This document shows, one piece after another, positions 1 to 8,022 of a stretch of 29,462 bases of DNA. The translations under genes were made by a program, and so were the position numbers. The notes beneath the pieces were generated by a model. The model had not been told where the DNA came from and did not search any database. It saw only the letters and a program-made list of their open reading frames with translations. Each line of letters opens with the position of its first letter. Within the stretch, counting starts at the first letter, position 1. Source of the DNA: Clostridia bacterium (GTDB lineage: Bacteria > Bacillota > Clostridia > Oscillospirales > Acutalibacteraceae); NCBI GenBank assembly GCA_900770255.1, contig CAAGJN010000065.1, forward strand, positions 1-29,462. Direction: 5' to 3'.

Positions 1-1027
1 AGCCCGCTTCTATCGAATCACATACGCCCGCGTATATGAGGCCGACTGATGCGCAGAGTGTCGAAAGTACCGAGAGGTCTGACCCCGCATAGAGATATTC
101 GGCAATTTTGAGCTTTGCATTTGGATCAGGCATAATAACAAGACTCGCTGCGAGGTTGACTGTGTTTCCCCTCTCGGCAATAAGTGACTTTGCTTCGTTT
201 AGCTTCTTGGTGTTTTCGGGAACATTCTGATTTTTTGAGATCAGGCCCTCAAGATATTCGACATATTTATCAAGGTGCATCCTCGCGTAGTATATGACTG
301 CTCTGTCACCGAAAGCGCTGCGGATCTTTTCAAAATATTCTTCGTTTCGCAGAGAAATGCCCTGACGCTTTTCTGTCTGACCGAGCAGACGGACAAATTC
401 AGACAGGTCGTCATCCTTATCTGCCTTGATAAATTCGATGCCTTTTGATTTGTGAAATGAACCCATGTAATAGCGGGTCTTTTTCGGTACGGCCTTTAGG
501 AAGCCCGCGCTGTCTATCGGGCCGTTTTCATTGAAAAGCGGGATAGCCATGTTGAAGCGCGGCTGAAAATAGGCGTTTATATCCGTGCTCAGGCCTCTGT
601 GAGTAAAGCCGCACTCCTGCATAGTGCCGATCGCGGTATCAAACGAGTTTCCGAAATCGGCGGCGTTCTGACCTTCATAGTTTTCTCTGATGACAAACGG
701 ATCTGCCTTGACGGCGATAGCTCCGACCTTCTTTGCATATTTTTTGAGCTGAGCTGAAAACTCGCGCATTGACTCCTTGTCGCTGAAATCGGCAACGGGG
801 CCTCTCGGGGTGTAGATAAGCTTCTTGCCCATCGGCAGATGTCTCATCAGCAGCAGCGCGCCGACTGCGGGAACGGAGTCCTTATAAAGCAGGCAGATGT
901 CGCTGTCCCAGTTGTCCTTTACCTTTGCCCATTCCGGCAGCTGTGTAAAGTAATAGGCGGGAACGCTGTTTAGAAAAGCTCTGTACTCTTCAGCGCTTAC
1001 GCCGGTCTTGAAACTATATTCAGCCAT
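1..1027 (-). CDS. FemAB-family peptidyltransferase (lipid II:glycine glycyltransferase type), 3' end beyond the window
   Basis: The minus strand reads open from ATG at 1027 to the window edge, about 342 codons, with no stop; the C-terminus is missing. The protein starts MAEYSFKTGVSAEEYRAFL and continues with features typical of FemA/FemX/MurM enzymes: an N-terminal acyltransferase fold with the segment KLIYTPRGPVADF (about residues 69-81), a KKTRYYMGSFHKSKG segment near 190-204, and a helical, charged stretch near 270-310 that may be the coiled-coil arm. Family members use aminoacyl-tRNA to add amino acids to the stem peptide of lipid II on the cytoplasmic face. The start is supported by AAGGAG at 1037-1042 and by a promoter at 1067-1095. 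It is divergent from tyrS, whose product also uses a tRNA, but no shared control is visible. Which amino acid is transferred cannot be read from the sequence. Confidence 0.8.
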   Translation of the reverse strand, partial: MAEYSFKTGVSAEEYRAFLNSVPAYYFTQLPEWAKVKDNWDSDICLLYKDSVPAVGALLLMRHLPMGKKLIYTPRGPVADFSDKESMREFSAQLKKYAKKVGAIAVKADPFVIRENYEGQNAADFGNSFDTAIGTMQECGFTHRGLSTDINAYFQPRFNMAIPLFNENGPIDSAGFLKAVPKKTRYYMGSFHKSKGIEFIKADKDDDLSEFVRLLGQTEKRQGISLRNEEYFEKIRSAFGDRAVIYYARMHLDKYVEYLEGLISKNQNVPENTKKLNEAKSLIAERGNTVNLAASLVIMPDPNAKLKIAEYLYAGSDLSVLSTLCASVGLIYAGVCDSIEAG

Positions 1028-1066
1028 TTAAATATACTCCTTAGCTTAATTTACATAAACAAACAT

Positions 1067-1095
1067 ATTTTACCACAACTTGCTCCGGTATGCAA
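1067..1095 (-). promoter_or_regulatory. Sigma-A promoter of the FemAB gene
   Basis: On the minus strand TTGCAT (1090-1095) and TAAAAT (1067-1072) are separated by 17 bp, with TGG just before the -10, giving an extended -10. It lies 40 bp upstream of the FemAB start and back to back with the tyrS promoter. Confidence 0.6.
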
Positions 1096-1126
1096 TAAAA
1101 GCTATATATTTTCAATTTGATTGATG

Positions 1127-1155
1127 TTGACAACTGCAAAAGTATGGTTTATAAT
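1127..1155 (+). promoter_or_regulatory. Consensus sigma-A promoter for the tyrS T-box leader
   Basis: TTGACA (1127-1132) and TATAAT (1150-1155) with exactly 17 bp between them: a full consensus promoter. Transcription would start near 1162, just ahead of the T-box stem I. A strong constitutive promoter fits a gene controlled by attenuation. Confidence 0.85.
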
Positions 1156-1161
1156 GTCTGA

Positions 1162-1413
1162 GATAATTATAAAGGCTTTGACAGGAAGAAGTAGCAGCAG
1201 GCAATCGGCAAAGAGAGTCTCCGGGCGGTGTGAGGGGACGCGGCGCGGCAGCGAAATACATCCTCGAGCTGCAGGGCTGAACACTTAAGAGTAGGTTCTG
1301 ACGTATGCGCACGTTATACGCTGAGCAAATCGCTCCCGAGACCCGCCGGCCGGGTGAACATGAGGTGGTACCGCGATAATTCGCCCTCTGCACTTTCAGT
1401 GCGGAGGTTTTTT
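1162..1413 (+). promoter_or_regulatory. Tyrosine-specific T-box leader RNA
   Basis: This fills most of the 416-bp gap before tyrS. Visible T-box elements, in order, are AGTAGCAG on the 5' side of stem I, the AGAGAGTC loop motif (1212-1219), a specifier region GAAATACATC with the tyrosine codon UAC at 1257-1259, the T-box sequence TGAGGTGGTACCGCG (1361-1375), and a terminator (1385-1413). The UGGU inside the T-box can pair with the ACCA end of an uncharged tRNA whose discriminator base is A, as in tRNA-Tyr. Known mechanism: uncharged tRNA-Tyr stabilises the antiterminator and lets transcription reach tyrS. The exact 5' end is inferred from the promoter. Confidence 0.92.
1385..1413 (+). terminator. 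T-box regulated terminator before tyrS
   Basis: CCTCTGCAC (1385-1393) pairs with GTGCGGAGG (1399-1407, read with one G-T pair), followed by six T at 1408-1413. This is the conditional terminator of the T-box leader. Confidence 0.85.
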
Positions 1414-1443
1414 ATATTTTAACAAAATGAAAGGAATATAAAT

Positions 1444-2670
1444 ATGGGAATTTACGAAGAGCTCGTTGCCCGCGGACTTATTGCGCAGGTGACAAATGAG
1501 GAAGAGATAAGAACGATGATAAACGAAGGCAGGGCTACCTTCTATATCGGCTTTGACTGCACGGCGGACAGCCTTACCGCAGGTCACTTCATGGCTCTGA
1601 CGCTTATGAAAAGGCTCCAGATGGCCGGGAACAAGCCAATAGCGCTCATTGGCGGCGGCACAACGATGATCGGCGATCCCTCGGGCCGCTCGGATATGCG
1701 TAAGATGCTCACCCGTGAAGATATCGAGCATAACGCTGAGTGCTTCAAGCGCCAGATGGAGAGGTTTATCGAATTTGGCGAGGGCAAGGCGATGATGATA
1801 AACAATGCTGACTGGCTGCTCAAGCTCAACTATGTCGAGCTTCTCCGCGAGGTTGGCGCTTGCTTCTCAGTCAACAACATGCTCCGTGCAGAGTGCTACA
1901 AGCAGCGTATGGAGAAGGGACTGAGCTTCCTTGAGTTCAATTATATGATAATGCAGAGCTACGACTTCTATTATCTGTTCAAAAACTACGGCTGCAATAT
2001 GCAGTTCGGCGGCGACGATCAGTGGAGCAATATGCTGGGCGGAACCGAGCTTATCCGCAAAAAGCTCGGCAAAGACGCGCACGCAATGACCATAACTCTG
2101 CTGACCGACTCGCAGGGCCACAAGATGGGCAAGACCGCAGGCAACGCAGTTTGGCTGGATCCCAACAAGACTTCTCCCTACGAGTTCTATCAGTATTGGA
2201 GAAATGTTGCCGACAGCGACGTTCTCAAATGTATCCGTATGCTCACTTTCCTGCCTCTCGAGCAGATCGACGAGATGGACAAGTGGGAGGGCAGCCAGCT
2301 CAACAAAGCCAAGGAGATCCTCGCTTATGAGCTTACAAAGCTTGTCCACGGCGAAGAGGAAGCGGAAAAGGCGCAGCAGGCTGCAAAAGCGCTCTTCGGC
2401 GGCGGAGCGGACTCAGAGAATATGCCTTCAACTGCTCTTTGCGCAGAGGATTTCACAAACGGCGTTGTAGGTATAATCGACATTCTTGTTAAGTCCGGTC
2501 TTGCAAAGTCGAGAGGCGAGGCGAGAAGGCTCATCGAACAGGGCGGAGTAAGCCTCAACGATGAGAAAGTCAAGAGCTTTGACACTACTGTTTCAGCTCA
2601 AGAGCTCGCAGAAAAGCCCGCTGTGATCAAGAAAGGTAAGAAAATCTTTCACAAAATAACAATTGCATAA
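1444..2670 (+). CDS. tyrS: Tyrosyl-tRNA synthetase
   Basis: A 408-residue class I aminoacyl-tRNA synthetase that charges tRNA-Tyr in the cytoplasm. The Rossmann catalytic domain holds the HIGH-type signature as TAGH (residues 45-48) and the KMSKS-type loop as KMGKT (227-231); the tyrosine pocket region QFGGDDQW is at about 187-194. The C-terminal part (about 343-405) is an S4-type RNA-binding domain with SRGEARRLIEQGGV. Length is normal for bacterial TyrRS. The start has AAAGGAA 8 bp upstream. The preceding T-box with a UAC specifier independently confirms tyrosine specificity. No clear terminator follows; trkA has its own promoter. Confidence 0.97.
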   Translation: MGIYEELVARGLIAQVTNEEEIRTMINEGRATFYIGFDCTADSLTAGHFMALTLMKRLQMAGNKPIALIGGGTTMIGDPSGRSDMRKMLTREDIEHNAECFKRQMERFIEFGEGKAMMINNADWLLKLNYVELLREVGACFSVNNMLRAECYKQRMEKGLSFLEFNYMIMQSYDFYYLFKNYGCNMQFGGDDQWSNMLGGTELIRKKLGKDAHAMTITLLTDSQGHKMGKTAGNAVWLDPNKTSPYEFYQYWRNVADSDVLKCIRMLTFLPLEQIDEMDKWEGSQLNKAKEILAYELTKLVHGEEEAEKAQQAAKALFGGGADSENMPSTALCAEDFTNGVVGIIDILVKSGLAKSRGEARRLIEQGGVSLNDEKVKSFDTTVSAQELAEKPAVIKKGKKIFHKITIA

Positions 2671-2686
2671 TTGTGTGTAATTACCA

Positions 2687-2714
2687 TTGCTAAATAAATA
2701 GAGCAAGATATAAT
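2687..2714 (+). promoter_or_regulatory. Probable sigma-A promoter for trkAH
   Basis: TTGCTA (2687-2692), 16 bp, TATAAT (2709-2714). It lies 62 bp before the trkA ATG. The leader contains a 12-bp perfect palindrome GGAAAATTTTCC (2737-2748) of unknown meaning. Confidence 0.55.
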
Positions 2715-2776
2715 ATAAGGACAAGGAAAAAACGTGGAAAATTTTCCTATTAACTCGATTGGATGGTACAAAAGAA

Positions 2777-4138
2777 ATGAAAATTGTTATAGTCGGCGGC
2801 GGCAAGGTCGGTTATAATATCGCCAAGCAGCTACTTGAAGAAGGGCACGACATAGTCGTTATCGACAATAAGCCGGATGTTCTGGAAAATCTGCTTCAAA
2901 AGCTTGACGTGCTTGTAGTCAACGGAAACGGCGTTACGCTCAAGACCCAGGAGGAGGCGGACGTTGCAAACAGCGATTTGCTCATTGCCGCAACTTCTGC
3001 AGATGAGATAAATCTGCTGTGCTGCATACTTGCCAAAAAGCTCGGATGCAACCATACGATTTGCCGCATGAGCAACCCCGATTATGTTCAGTCGATCCAA
3101 TATATGCGCAATGATTTCGGACTTTCCATGACCGTGAATCCGGAGCTGACCGCTGCTCGGGAGATATTCCGCATATTGCAGTTCCCGACATTTCTCAAGC
3201 GCGACTCCTTTGCAAAAGGACGCGTTGAGATAGTTGAGCTCAAAATACCCGCTGACAGCGCCCTGGTCGGCAAGAAGCTTGAAAAGCTCTCGGATGTGCT
3301 TCGCGGAGTTAAGGTGCTTGTTTGTGCCGTTGACAGGGACGGGGAGGTATGTATCCCTGACGGAAGCTTTGTTATTGAGGCAAATGACAAGATAACCGTC
3401 ACTGCGCCGAGGAGCGAACTTGTAAAGCTTATCAAAGCCTTGAAAATAAGTAATCAGAAGATAAAGAATGTACTTATCATCGGCGGCAGCAAGATTGCCG
3501 CATATCTCGCCGAAGAACTCATCAAAAGCGGAGTCAACGTCAAAATAATCGAGCAGGATCTCGACAAATGCCGCGCGCTTTCCGAACGTCTGCCGGGCGC
3601 TGTTATAATAAACGGCGACGGAACGCTGCAAGACCTTCTGACGTCGGAGGGAGTAGAGGACACTGACGCGGTCGTCTCGCTGACAAATATTGACGAAGAA
3701 AATCTTATAATTTCAATGTACGCCGATGCGTGCGGAGTGCATAAGACGGTCACAAAAATAAACAGAACAGAGTATATTAAGCTCTTCAAGGACAAGGATA
3801 TCGGCAGCGTTGTCTGTCCTAAGATGCTTGCGAGCTATGAGATAATACGCTATGTGCGCGCGATGGGCAACACGACGGGCGGTTCGGTAAAGACGCTTTA
3901 CCGCATCGTCAATGAAAAGGTCGAGGCGCTTGAATTTGCCGTGACCGAGAATACGAGGTGTATCGGTGAACCGCTAAAAAAAGTCAGCCTGAAAAACAAT
4001 ATTCTTATCGCTTGCATCACTCGCATGGGCAAAGTAATTATCCCCAGCGGTAATGATTATATAATGGCGGGAGATACAGTTATAGTCGTCACAACTGCCG
4101 AAGGCAGATTTAAAGACATCAACGATATTTTTGACTAA
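2777..4138 (+). CDS. trkA: Trk potassium uptake system, NAD-binding regulatory subunit TrkA
   Basis: A 453-residue cytoplasmic ring-forming subunit that gates the TrkH channel in response to nucleotides. It has the double arrangement RCK-N, RCK-C, RCK-N, RCK-C of full-length TrkA. The first dinucleotide site is IVGGGKVG at the very N-terminus, followed by an acidic ribose-binding residue in VVIDN. The second RCK-N starts at about residue 227 with LIIGGSKIA, where the last glycine of the usual GxGxxG is alanine. A start at ATG 2777 is preferred over an upstream in-frame TTG (2759), because family members begin MKIVIVGGG; no strong ribosome site precedes either, only AAAGAA. trkH follows after 30 bp, so the two form an operon. 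Confidence 0.93.
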   Translation: MKIVIVGGGKVGYNIAKQLLEEGHDIVVIDNKPDVLENLLQKLDVLVVNGNGVTLKTQEEADVANSDLLIAATSADEINLLCCILAKKLGCNHTICRMSNPDYVQSIQYMRNDFGLSMTVNPELTAAREIFRILQFPTFLKRDSFAKGRVEIVELKIPADSALVGKKLEKLSDVLRGVKVLVCAVDRDGEVCIPDGSFVIEANDKITVTAPRSELVKLIKALKISNQKIKNVLIIGGSKIAAYLAEELIKSGVNVKIIEQDLDKCRALSERLPGAVIINGDGTLQDLLTSEGVEDTDAVVSLTNIDEENLIISMYADACGVHKTVTKINRTEYIKLFKDKDIGSVVCPKMLASYEIIRYVRAMGNTTGGSVKTLYRIVNEKVEALEFAVTENTRCIGEPLKKVSLKNNILIACITRMGKVIIPSGNDYIMAGDTVIVVTTAEGRFKDINDIFD

Positions 4139-4168
4139 AACCGATCGCTTTGCTGGAGACTTTCAATA

Positions 4169-5626
4169 ATGAATTACAGACTTGTTGCAACTTACCTTGG
4201 CCACATACTCAAGATAGAGGGATTGTTTATGATCCCTGCTCTGTGCGTGTCGCTGTACAACAGAGAATACAAGGGCGCGCTGGCGTTTGCGATAACAATA
4301 GCTTTACTGCTGTTGTGCGGACTGCTTTCGCATCTGTTTAAGCCCAAAAAGCGGAGAATATTCGTGCGGGAGGGCTTCGCGATAGTTTCGTTGTCGTGGA
4401 TCTCAATATCGCTCTTCGGTGCGCTGCCGTTTTTCATCAGCGGTGAGATTCCTAGCTATATAGACTGCTTCTTTGAAACGGTGTCCGGCTTCACGACCAC
4501 CGGATCAAGCATCCTGTCAGACATCGAAGCTCTGTCCAGGGGCATGCTCTATTGGCGAAGCTTTTCCCATTGGCTCGGCGGCATGGGCGTGCTGGTGTTT
4601 CTGCTGGCGGTCGTGCCGATGGGCAAGGACAATAATGCGGACTCTTTATATATTCTCAGAGCCGAGAGCCCCGGGCCGACATTCGGAAAGCTTGCTTCAA
4701 GGATGAGCCAGACAGCTCGCATACTCTATGCGATATATATTGCCTTGACTCTCCTTGAGATAATTTTGCTCGTTGCAGGCGGTATGCCTCTGTTTGACAG
4801 CGTGCTCAACTCGTTTGCCACGGCCGGTACCGGCGGTTTTTCAATAAAGAACGCGAGTATAGGCGCATATAGCAGCTATTACCAGCAGACTGTTATTTCG
4901 GTGTTTATGATGCTGTTCGGCGTAAATTTCAGTATCTATTATCTGTTGCTTGCCAAGGATTTTAAGCAGGTGCTAAAGAACGAGGAGCTGCGTTTTTATC
5001 TGATAACCATTGCGGCAGCAGTCTTGATCATTGCAATAAATACACGGTCTATGTTCCCGAGCTGGTATGACACTTTCCATCACAGCTTCTTCCAGGTATC
5101 TTCAATAATCACAACAACCGGCTTTTCGACCGTTGATTTCTCGCTTTGGCCCGAGCTGTCAAAATATATTCTGGTTGTGCTGATGCTTATCGGCGCATGC
5201 GCAGGCTCGACAGGCGGCGGCTTCAAAATATCAAGAACCCTTATCCTGTTTAAGGCTCTTCGAAATGAAATGCAGCGCGTTGTACATCCTCGCAGCGTCA
5301 AGGTCATGCGTATCGACGGCAAGGCTCAAAGCGATAACCTCGTACACAATGTTTCCATGTATCTTGTGGCCTATGTTATCGTAATGATAGTGTCAACTCT
5401 CATCATTTCTATAGATAACTTTGGCTTTACAACAAATGTCACCGCCGTTATAGCATGTATGAACAATATCGGACCCGGTCTCGAACTTGTCGGCCCGACC
5501 GGAAATTTCAACAGCTTTTCGTGGGTAAGCAAACTCGTACTCAGCGCGGATATGATTATCGGCAGACTTGAGATATTCCCGGTGATAGCTCTGTTCTCGC
5601 CCTCGCTGTGGAAGCGCTGCAACTAA
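4169..5626 (+). CDS. trkH: Potassium uptake channel subunit TrkH (TrkH/KtrB family)
   Basis: A 485-residue membrane protein that moves K+ with its partner TrkA. Four M1-P-M2 repeats can be followed by their selectivity loops: GFTTTGSS (about residues 109-116), ATAGTGGFS (about 218-226), ITTTGFSTV (about 315-323) and NNIGPG (about 431-436). The conserved glycines of each filter are present. The positively charged loop rich in R and K after GGGFKISR contacts TrkA in known structures. CTGGAGA lies upstream of the ATG. An intrinsic terminator at 5635-5674 ends the trkAH unit. TrkH and KtrB cannot be separated with certainty, but the two-domain TrkA next door favours Trk. Confidence 0.94.
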   Translation: MNYRLVATYLGHILKIEGLFMIPALCVSLYNREYKGALAFAITIALLLLCGLLSHLFKPKKRRIFVREGFAIVSLSWISISLFGALPFFISGEIPSYIDCFFETVSGFTTTGSSILSDIEALSRGMLYWRSFSHWLGGMGVLVFLLAVVPMGKDNNADSLYILRAESPGPTFGKLASRMSQTARILYAIYIALTLLEIILLVAGGMPLFDSVLNSFATAGTGGFSIKNASIGAYSSYYQQTVISVFMMLFGVNFSIYYLLLAKDFKQVLKNEELRFYLITIAAAVLIIAINTRSMFPSWYDTFHHSFFQVSSIITTTGFSTVDFSLWPELSKYILVVLMLIGACAGSTGGGFKISRTLILFKALRNEMQRVVHPRSVKVMRIDGKAQSDNLVHNVSMYLVAYVIVMIVSTLIISIDNFGFTTNVTAVIACMNNIGPGLELVGPTGNFNSFSWVSKLVLSADMIIGRLEIFPVIALFSPSLWKRCN

Positions 5627-5634
5627 AAACGGAT

Positions 5635-5674
5635 AAAATCGGGCTTATATATCTGCATATAAGTCCGATTTTTT
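5635..5674 (+). terminator. Intrinsic terminator after trkH
   Basis: AAATCGGGCTTATAT and ATATAAGTCCGATTT form a long stem with one G-T pair around the loop ATCTGC (5651-5656), followed by a T tract ending at 5674. Confidence 0.85.
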
Positions 5675-5701
5675 AAAAAAGTTTACAAAATATACTTTAA
5701 C

Positions 5702-5729
5702 TTTACATTTCGGAAGTGTAATATATATT
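5702..5729 (+). promoter_or_regulatory. Possible sigma-A promoter for the HlyD-like gene
   Basis: TTTACA (5702-5707), 16 bp, TATATT (5724-5729), in an AT-rich stretch just after the trkH terminator. Other AT-rich hexamers overlap, so the exact -10 is uncertain. Confidence 0.45.
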
Positions 5730-5790
5730 TATTATCATTATATACCCGGCAGATAGGGAAGATACAAAAAAGTATTGATGGAGAATTGGG

Positions 5791-7365
5791 ATGGCAAAGA
5801 AAACACATAAACTTAATAAAAAGCAAAAAATTGTCATCAGTATTATCGCTGCGGTACTTATCGTTGCCGGCGGCATAACCGCATATGTTCTCATAAGCTC
5901 TGATAACAAAAATGCGGTGGAGCTGGTCAATGTAACTGAGGGCGATATCACCGAAACATTAAAGCTTTCAGGCACCGTCAATTCAGAAAATCAGGTTACA
6001 TTTGATATTCTCGACGGCACATATGTTAAGAGCGTCAATGTCCGAGTCGGCGACTCGGTCAAGAAGGGCGATGTTCTTGCAACATTTGATACAAGCTCTC
6101 TGAGCAATGTTATCGCGCAGAAACGTCAGAATTACAATGAGGCCGTGGCTCAGTATAACAAATATTCCTCTTCAGCCTCTGAATCTGTGGCGGAGCTTGA
6201 GCAGATATCTTCAGAGGTAAAGCAGAAAGAGCAGGAGATAGAAAAACTCAGCGCATCGGTAGAGGCAGCAACGCCTGCTGAGAGCACTAAGGAACTTGTC
6301 TCCCTCAGAAAACAGCTCACAGAGCTTCTGGGCGACAGCAAGCTGGCAGGGGAGATAATAAACAGACTGTTTGCCTCCGGAACGCAATCTGGCGAGATAC
6401 TTGATCATCTTGAGAATATTATAAACGGCGTAAATGGGCAGATATCGTCGATATTGAATCTACTTTCCGTTTCCGATGAAGAGGAACAGCTTATCTCGGC
6501 TCAGCTTGAGCTTGTCGAGCTCAAGGCAAAGCAAAGCATATTGAAGCTTCAGTCCGGCGATACTCTTGCATCGCTCTATCTCTCCGTCGTCGAGTCTGCA
6601 AAGCAGGATCTTGACGAGACGCTTGCGGCAGTGGAGGCTCTTAACAAGGGCTGGATCGCAGAGAACGACGGAATCGTCAGAGAAATAAATATAGTCAGCG
6701 GTCAAATCTACGAGGCCCCTGAGACTGATACGTCGATCTCGCTTGAAAATGTCGATATATCGTCGCTGCTGTCATCTTCGAGCTCAAGCAGCAATAATTT
6801 TTCTGAAATTATAAGCCAGCTTTTCCCGGGCACTCCGGGCGGTATGGTGATTGAATACTATCCGCTTTCGGCAACGTTCAGCGTCAGCGGAAAGGATATA
6901 TATAAGATCAAGCTCAACCAGTCCGTTGAGATAACAGGCGCCACGGGCGAAAAGTTCAGCGGATACGTCAGCTATATAAGCCCGACCGCGTCTGAAACAG
7001 GCTCAGCGAGCATCAGCTCATTGCTCGGTACATCGTCAAGCGGCGAAGCAGTCGAAGCAAAAGCTATGATAGATAATCCGGATAAGAGTATTATAATCGG
7101 CCTTACCGTCGAAATGTCTATAGAGATCGAAACTCAGAAAAACGCAACTCTTATTCCTGTCGAGTCTATACAGTATGAGGACGGAAAATCGTATATTTAT
7201 CTATATAACGAGGACACAAAGACGGTTGAAAAGACCGAAGTTACCACCGGCCTGTTTAACGGTGTGAATTATCAGATACTTTCCGGCTGTGAACCGGGAG
7301 ATAAGATTGTTAAAATTCCTTCCGATGATATCGAGGATGGGCAGAAGATACATGTAAAGAGTTGA
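5791..7365 (+). CDS. HlyD/RND-type periplasmic adaptor (membrane fusion protein)
   Basis: A 524-residue protein with a short basic N-terminus and one membrane anchor (about residues 13-35), so most of it lies outside the membrane. After the anchor come a beta-barrel start (GDITETLKLSGTV), a lipoyl/biotinyl-like half with VRVGDSVKKGDVLATFD (about 81-97), a long Glu/Gln/Ser-rich coiled coil (about 105-290), the second lipoyl half (EGxxVREINIVSGQ-like, about 287-303), a serine-rich linker (about 327-338) and a C-terminal barrel with the usual LIPVESI segment (about 452-458). Such adaptors normally pair with a MacB-type ABC exporter in Gram-positives, but none is encoded here. The serine runs are unusual. 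ATTGGG/GGAGAA precede the ATG. The PPTase gene follows after 6 bp. Confidence 0.85.
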   Translation: MAKKTHKLNKKQKIVISIIAAVLIVAGGITAYVLISSDNKNAVELVNVTEGDITETLKLSGTVNSENQVTFDILDGTYVKSVNVRVGDSVKKGDVLATFDTSSLSNVIAQKRQNYNEAVAQYNKYSSSASESVAELEQISSEVKQKEQEIEKLSASVEAATPAESTKELVSLRKQLTELLGDSKLAGEIINRLFASGTQSGEILDHLENIINGVNGQISSILNLLSVSDEEEQLISAQLELVELKAKQSILKLQSGDTLASLYLSVVESAKQDLDETLAAVEALNKGWIAENDGIVREINIVSGQIYEAPETDTSISLENVDISSLLSSSSSSSNNFSEIISQLFPGTPGGMVIEYYPLSATFSVSGKDIYKIKLNQSVEITGATGEKFSGYVSYISPTASETGSASISSLLGTSSSGEAVEAKAMIDNPDKSIIIGLTVEMSIEIETQKNATLIPVESIQYEDGKSYIYLYNEDTKTVEKTEVTTGLFNGVNYQILSGCEPGDKIVKIPSDDIEDGQKIHVKS

Positions 7366-7371
7366 GGCAAA

Positions 7372-7950
7372 ATGGCGCTTACACTTTTTCTGAATATCAA
7401 CGACATAAGCACCGACGAATATAAACGTGAGCTGGGCTTTCTCTGTGACAGAAAGCTGAAAAAGGTCAAAAACATGTGCTCGGAGGAAGACAAAAAACGG
7501 TCTCTTGCGGCAAATCTTGCGGCAAGGCGAGCAGCCGCGTGTTTTCTCGGGCTTGATGAGGACGATATCCGTATATATCATGATGAGACGGGCAGACCGC
7601 TCTGCGACGGGTGCTTTGTTTCGCTCAGCCACTCCGGTGAATATGCAGCCTGTGCGGTCGATTGCTCTCCTGTCGGTATAGATATTGAGCACATCCGTCA
7701 GCTGCGTTTAAAGCTGTCTGATAAAATATGCCGCAACGACGGAGAGCGGAGCTTCGCAGACTGTTCGGAAAGGCTGCTTGAGCTGTGGACGGTAAAAGAA
7801 GCCTGTTTTAAGGCTCTGAGTCCCAAGTATAAGACAGTAGGTGAGATAGAGCTTGAAATAGTCGAAAACTGCTTATCTCTCGAAGAAATTTCGTTTATTG
7901 AGACAGGAAAAGTACACGAAGATTACCTTTTTTCTCTCGCTGCGGTCTAA
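7372..7950 (+). CDS. 4'-phosphopantetheinyl transferase, Sfp/AcpT superfamily
   Basis: A 192-residue cytoplasmic enzyme that moves the phosphopantetheine arm of CoA onto a carrier-protein serine. Hallmarks are SLSHSGEYAACAV (residues 84-96), the Mg-binding VGIDIEH (101-107, D104 and E106) and WTVKEACFK (139-147, E143). It is somewhat shorter than Sfp (224 residues). No carrier protein, polyketide or peptide synthetase gene is in the window, so its substrate may simply be the fatty-acid ACP or a distant cluster. It starts 6 bp after the adaptor gene with TTGAGG as a weak ribosome site, which suggests co-transcription. No terminator is visible after it. Confidence 0.9.
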   Translation: MALTLFLNINDISTDEYKRELGFLCDRKLKKVKNMCSEEDKKRSLAANLAARRAAACFLGLDEDDIRIYHDETGRPLCDGCFVSLSHSGEYAACAVDCSPVGIDIEHIRQLRLKLSDKICRNDGERSFADCSERLLELWTVKEACFKALSPKYKTVGEIELEIVENCLSLEEISFIETGKVHEDYLFSLAAV

Positions 7951-7966
7951 AAATTTCAATAAATAC

Positions 7967-7995
7967 TTGCATAAATATGAAACAGCAGTTATAAT
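7967..7995 (+). promoter_or_regulatory. Sigma-A promoter for yajC
   Basis: TTGCAT (7967-7972), 17 bp, TATAAT (7990-7995), 28 bp before the yajC start. Strong match. Confidence 0.7.
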
Positions 7996-8022
7996 TATTC
8001 TATTATCATTTGGAGGTTTACT

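Noticed and set aside
1112..1731. Minus-strand ORFs of 60-111 codons opposite the T-box and the start of tyrS
   Set aside because: They lie antisense to a clear T-box leader and a conserved gene, have no ribosome site and no family-like sequence.
2658..2674. Hairpin ACAATT-GCAT-AATTGT at the tyrS stop as a terminator
   Set aside because: Six AT-rich pairs and no T run; too weak.
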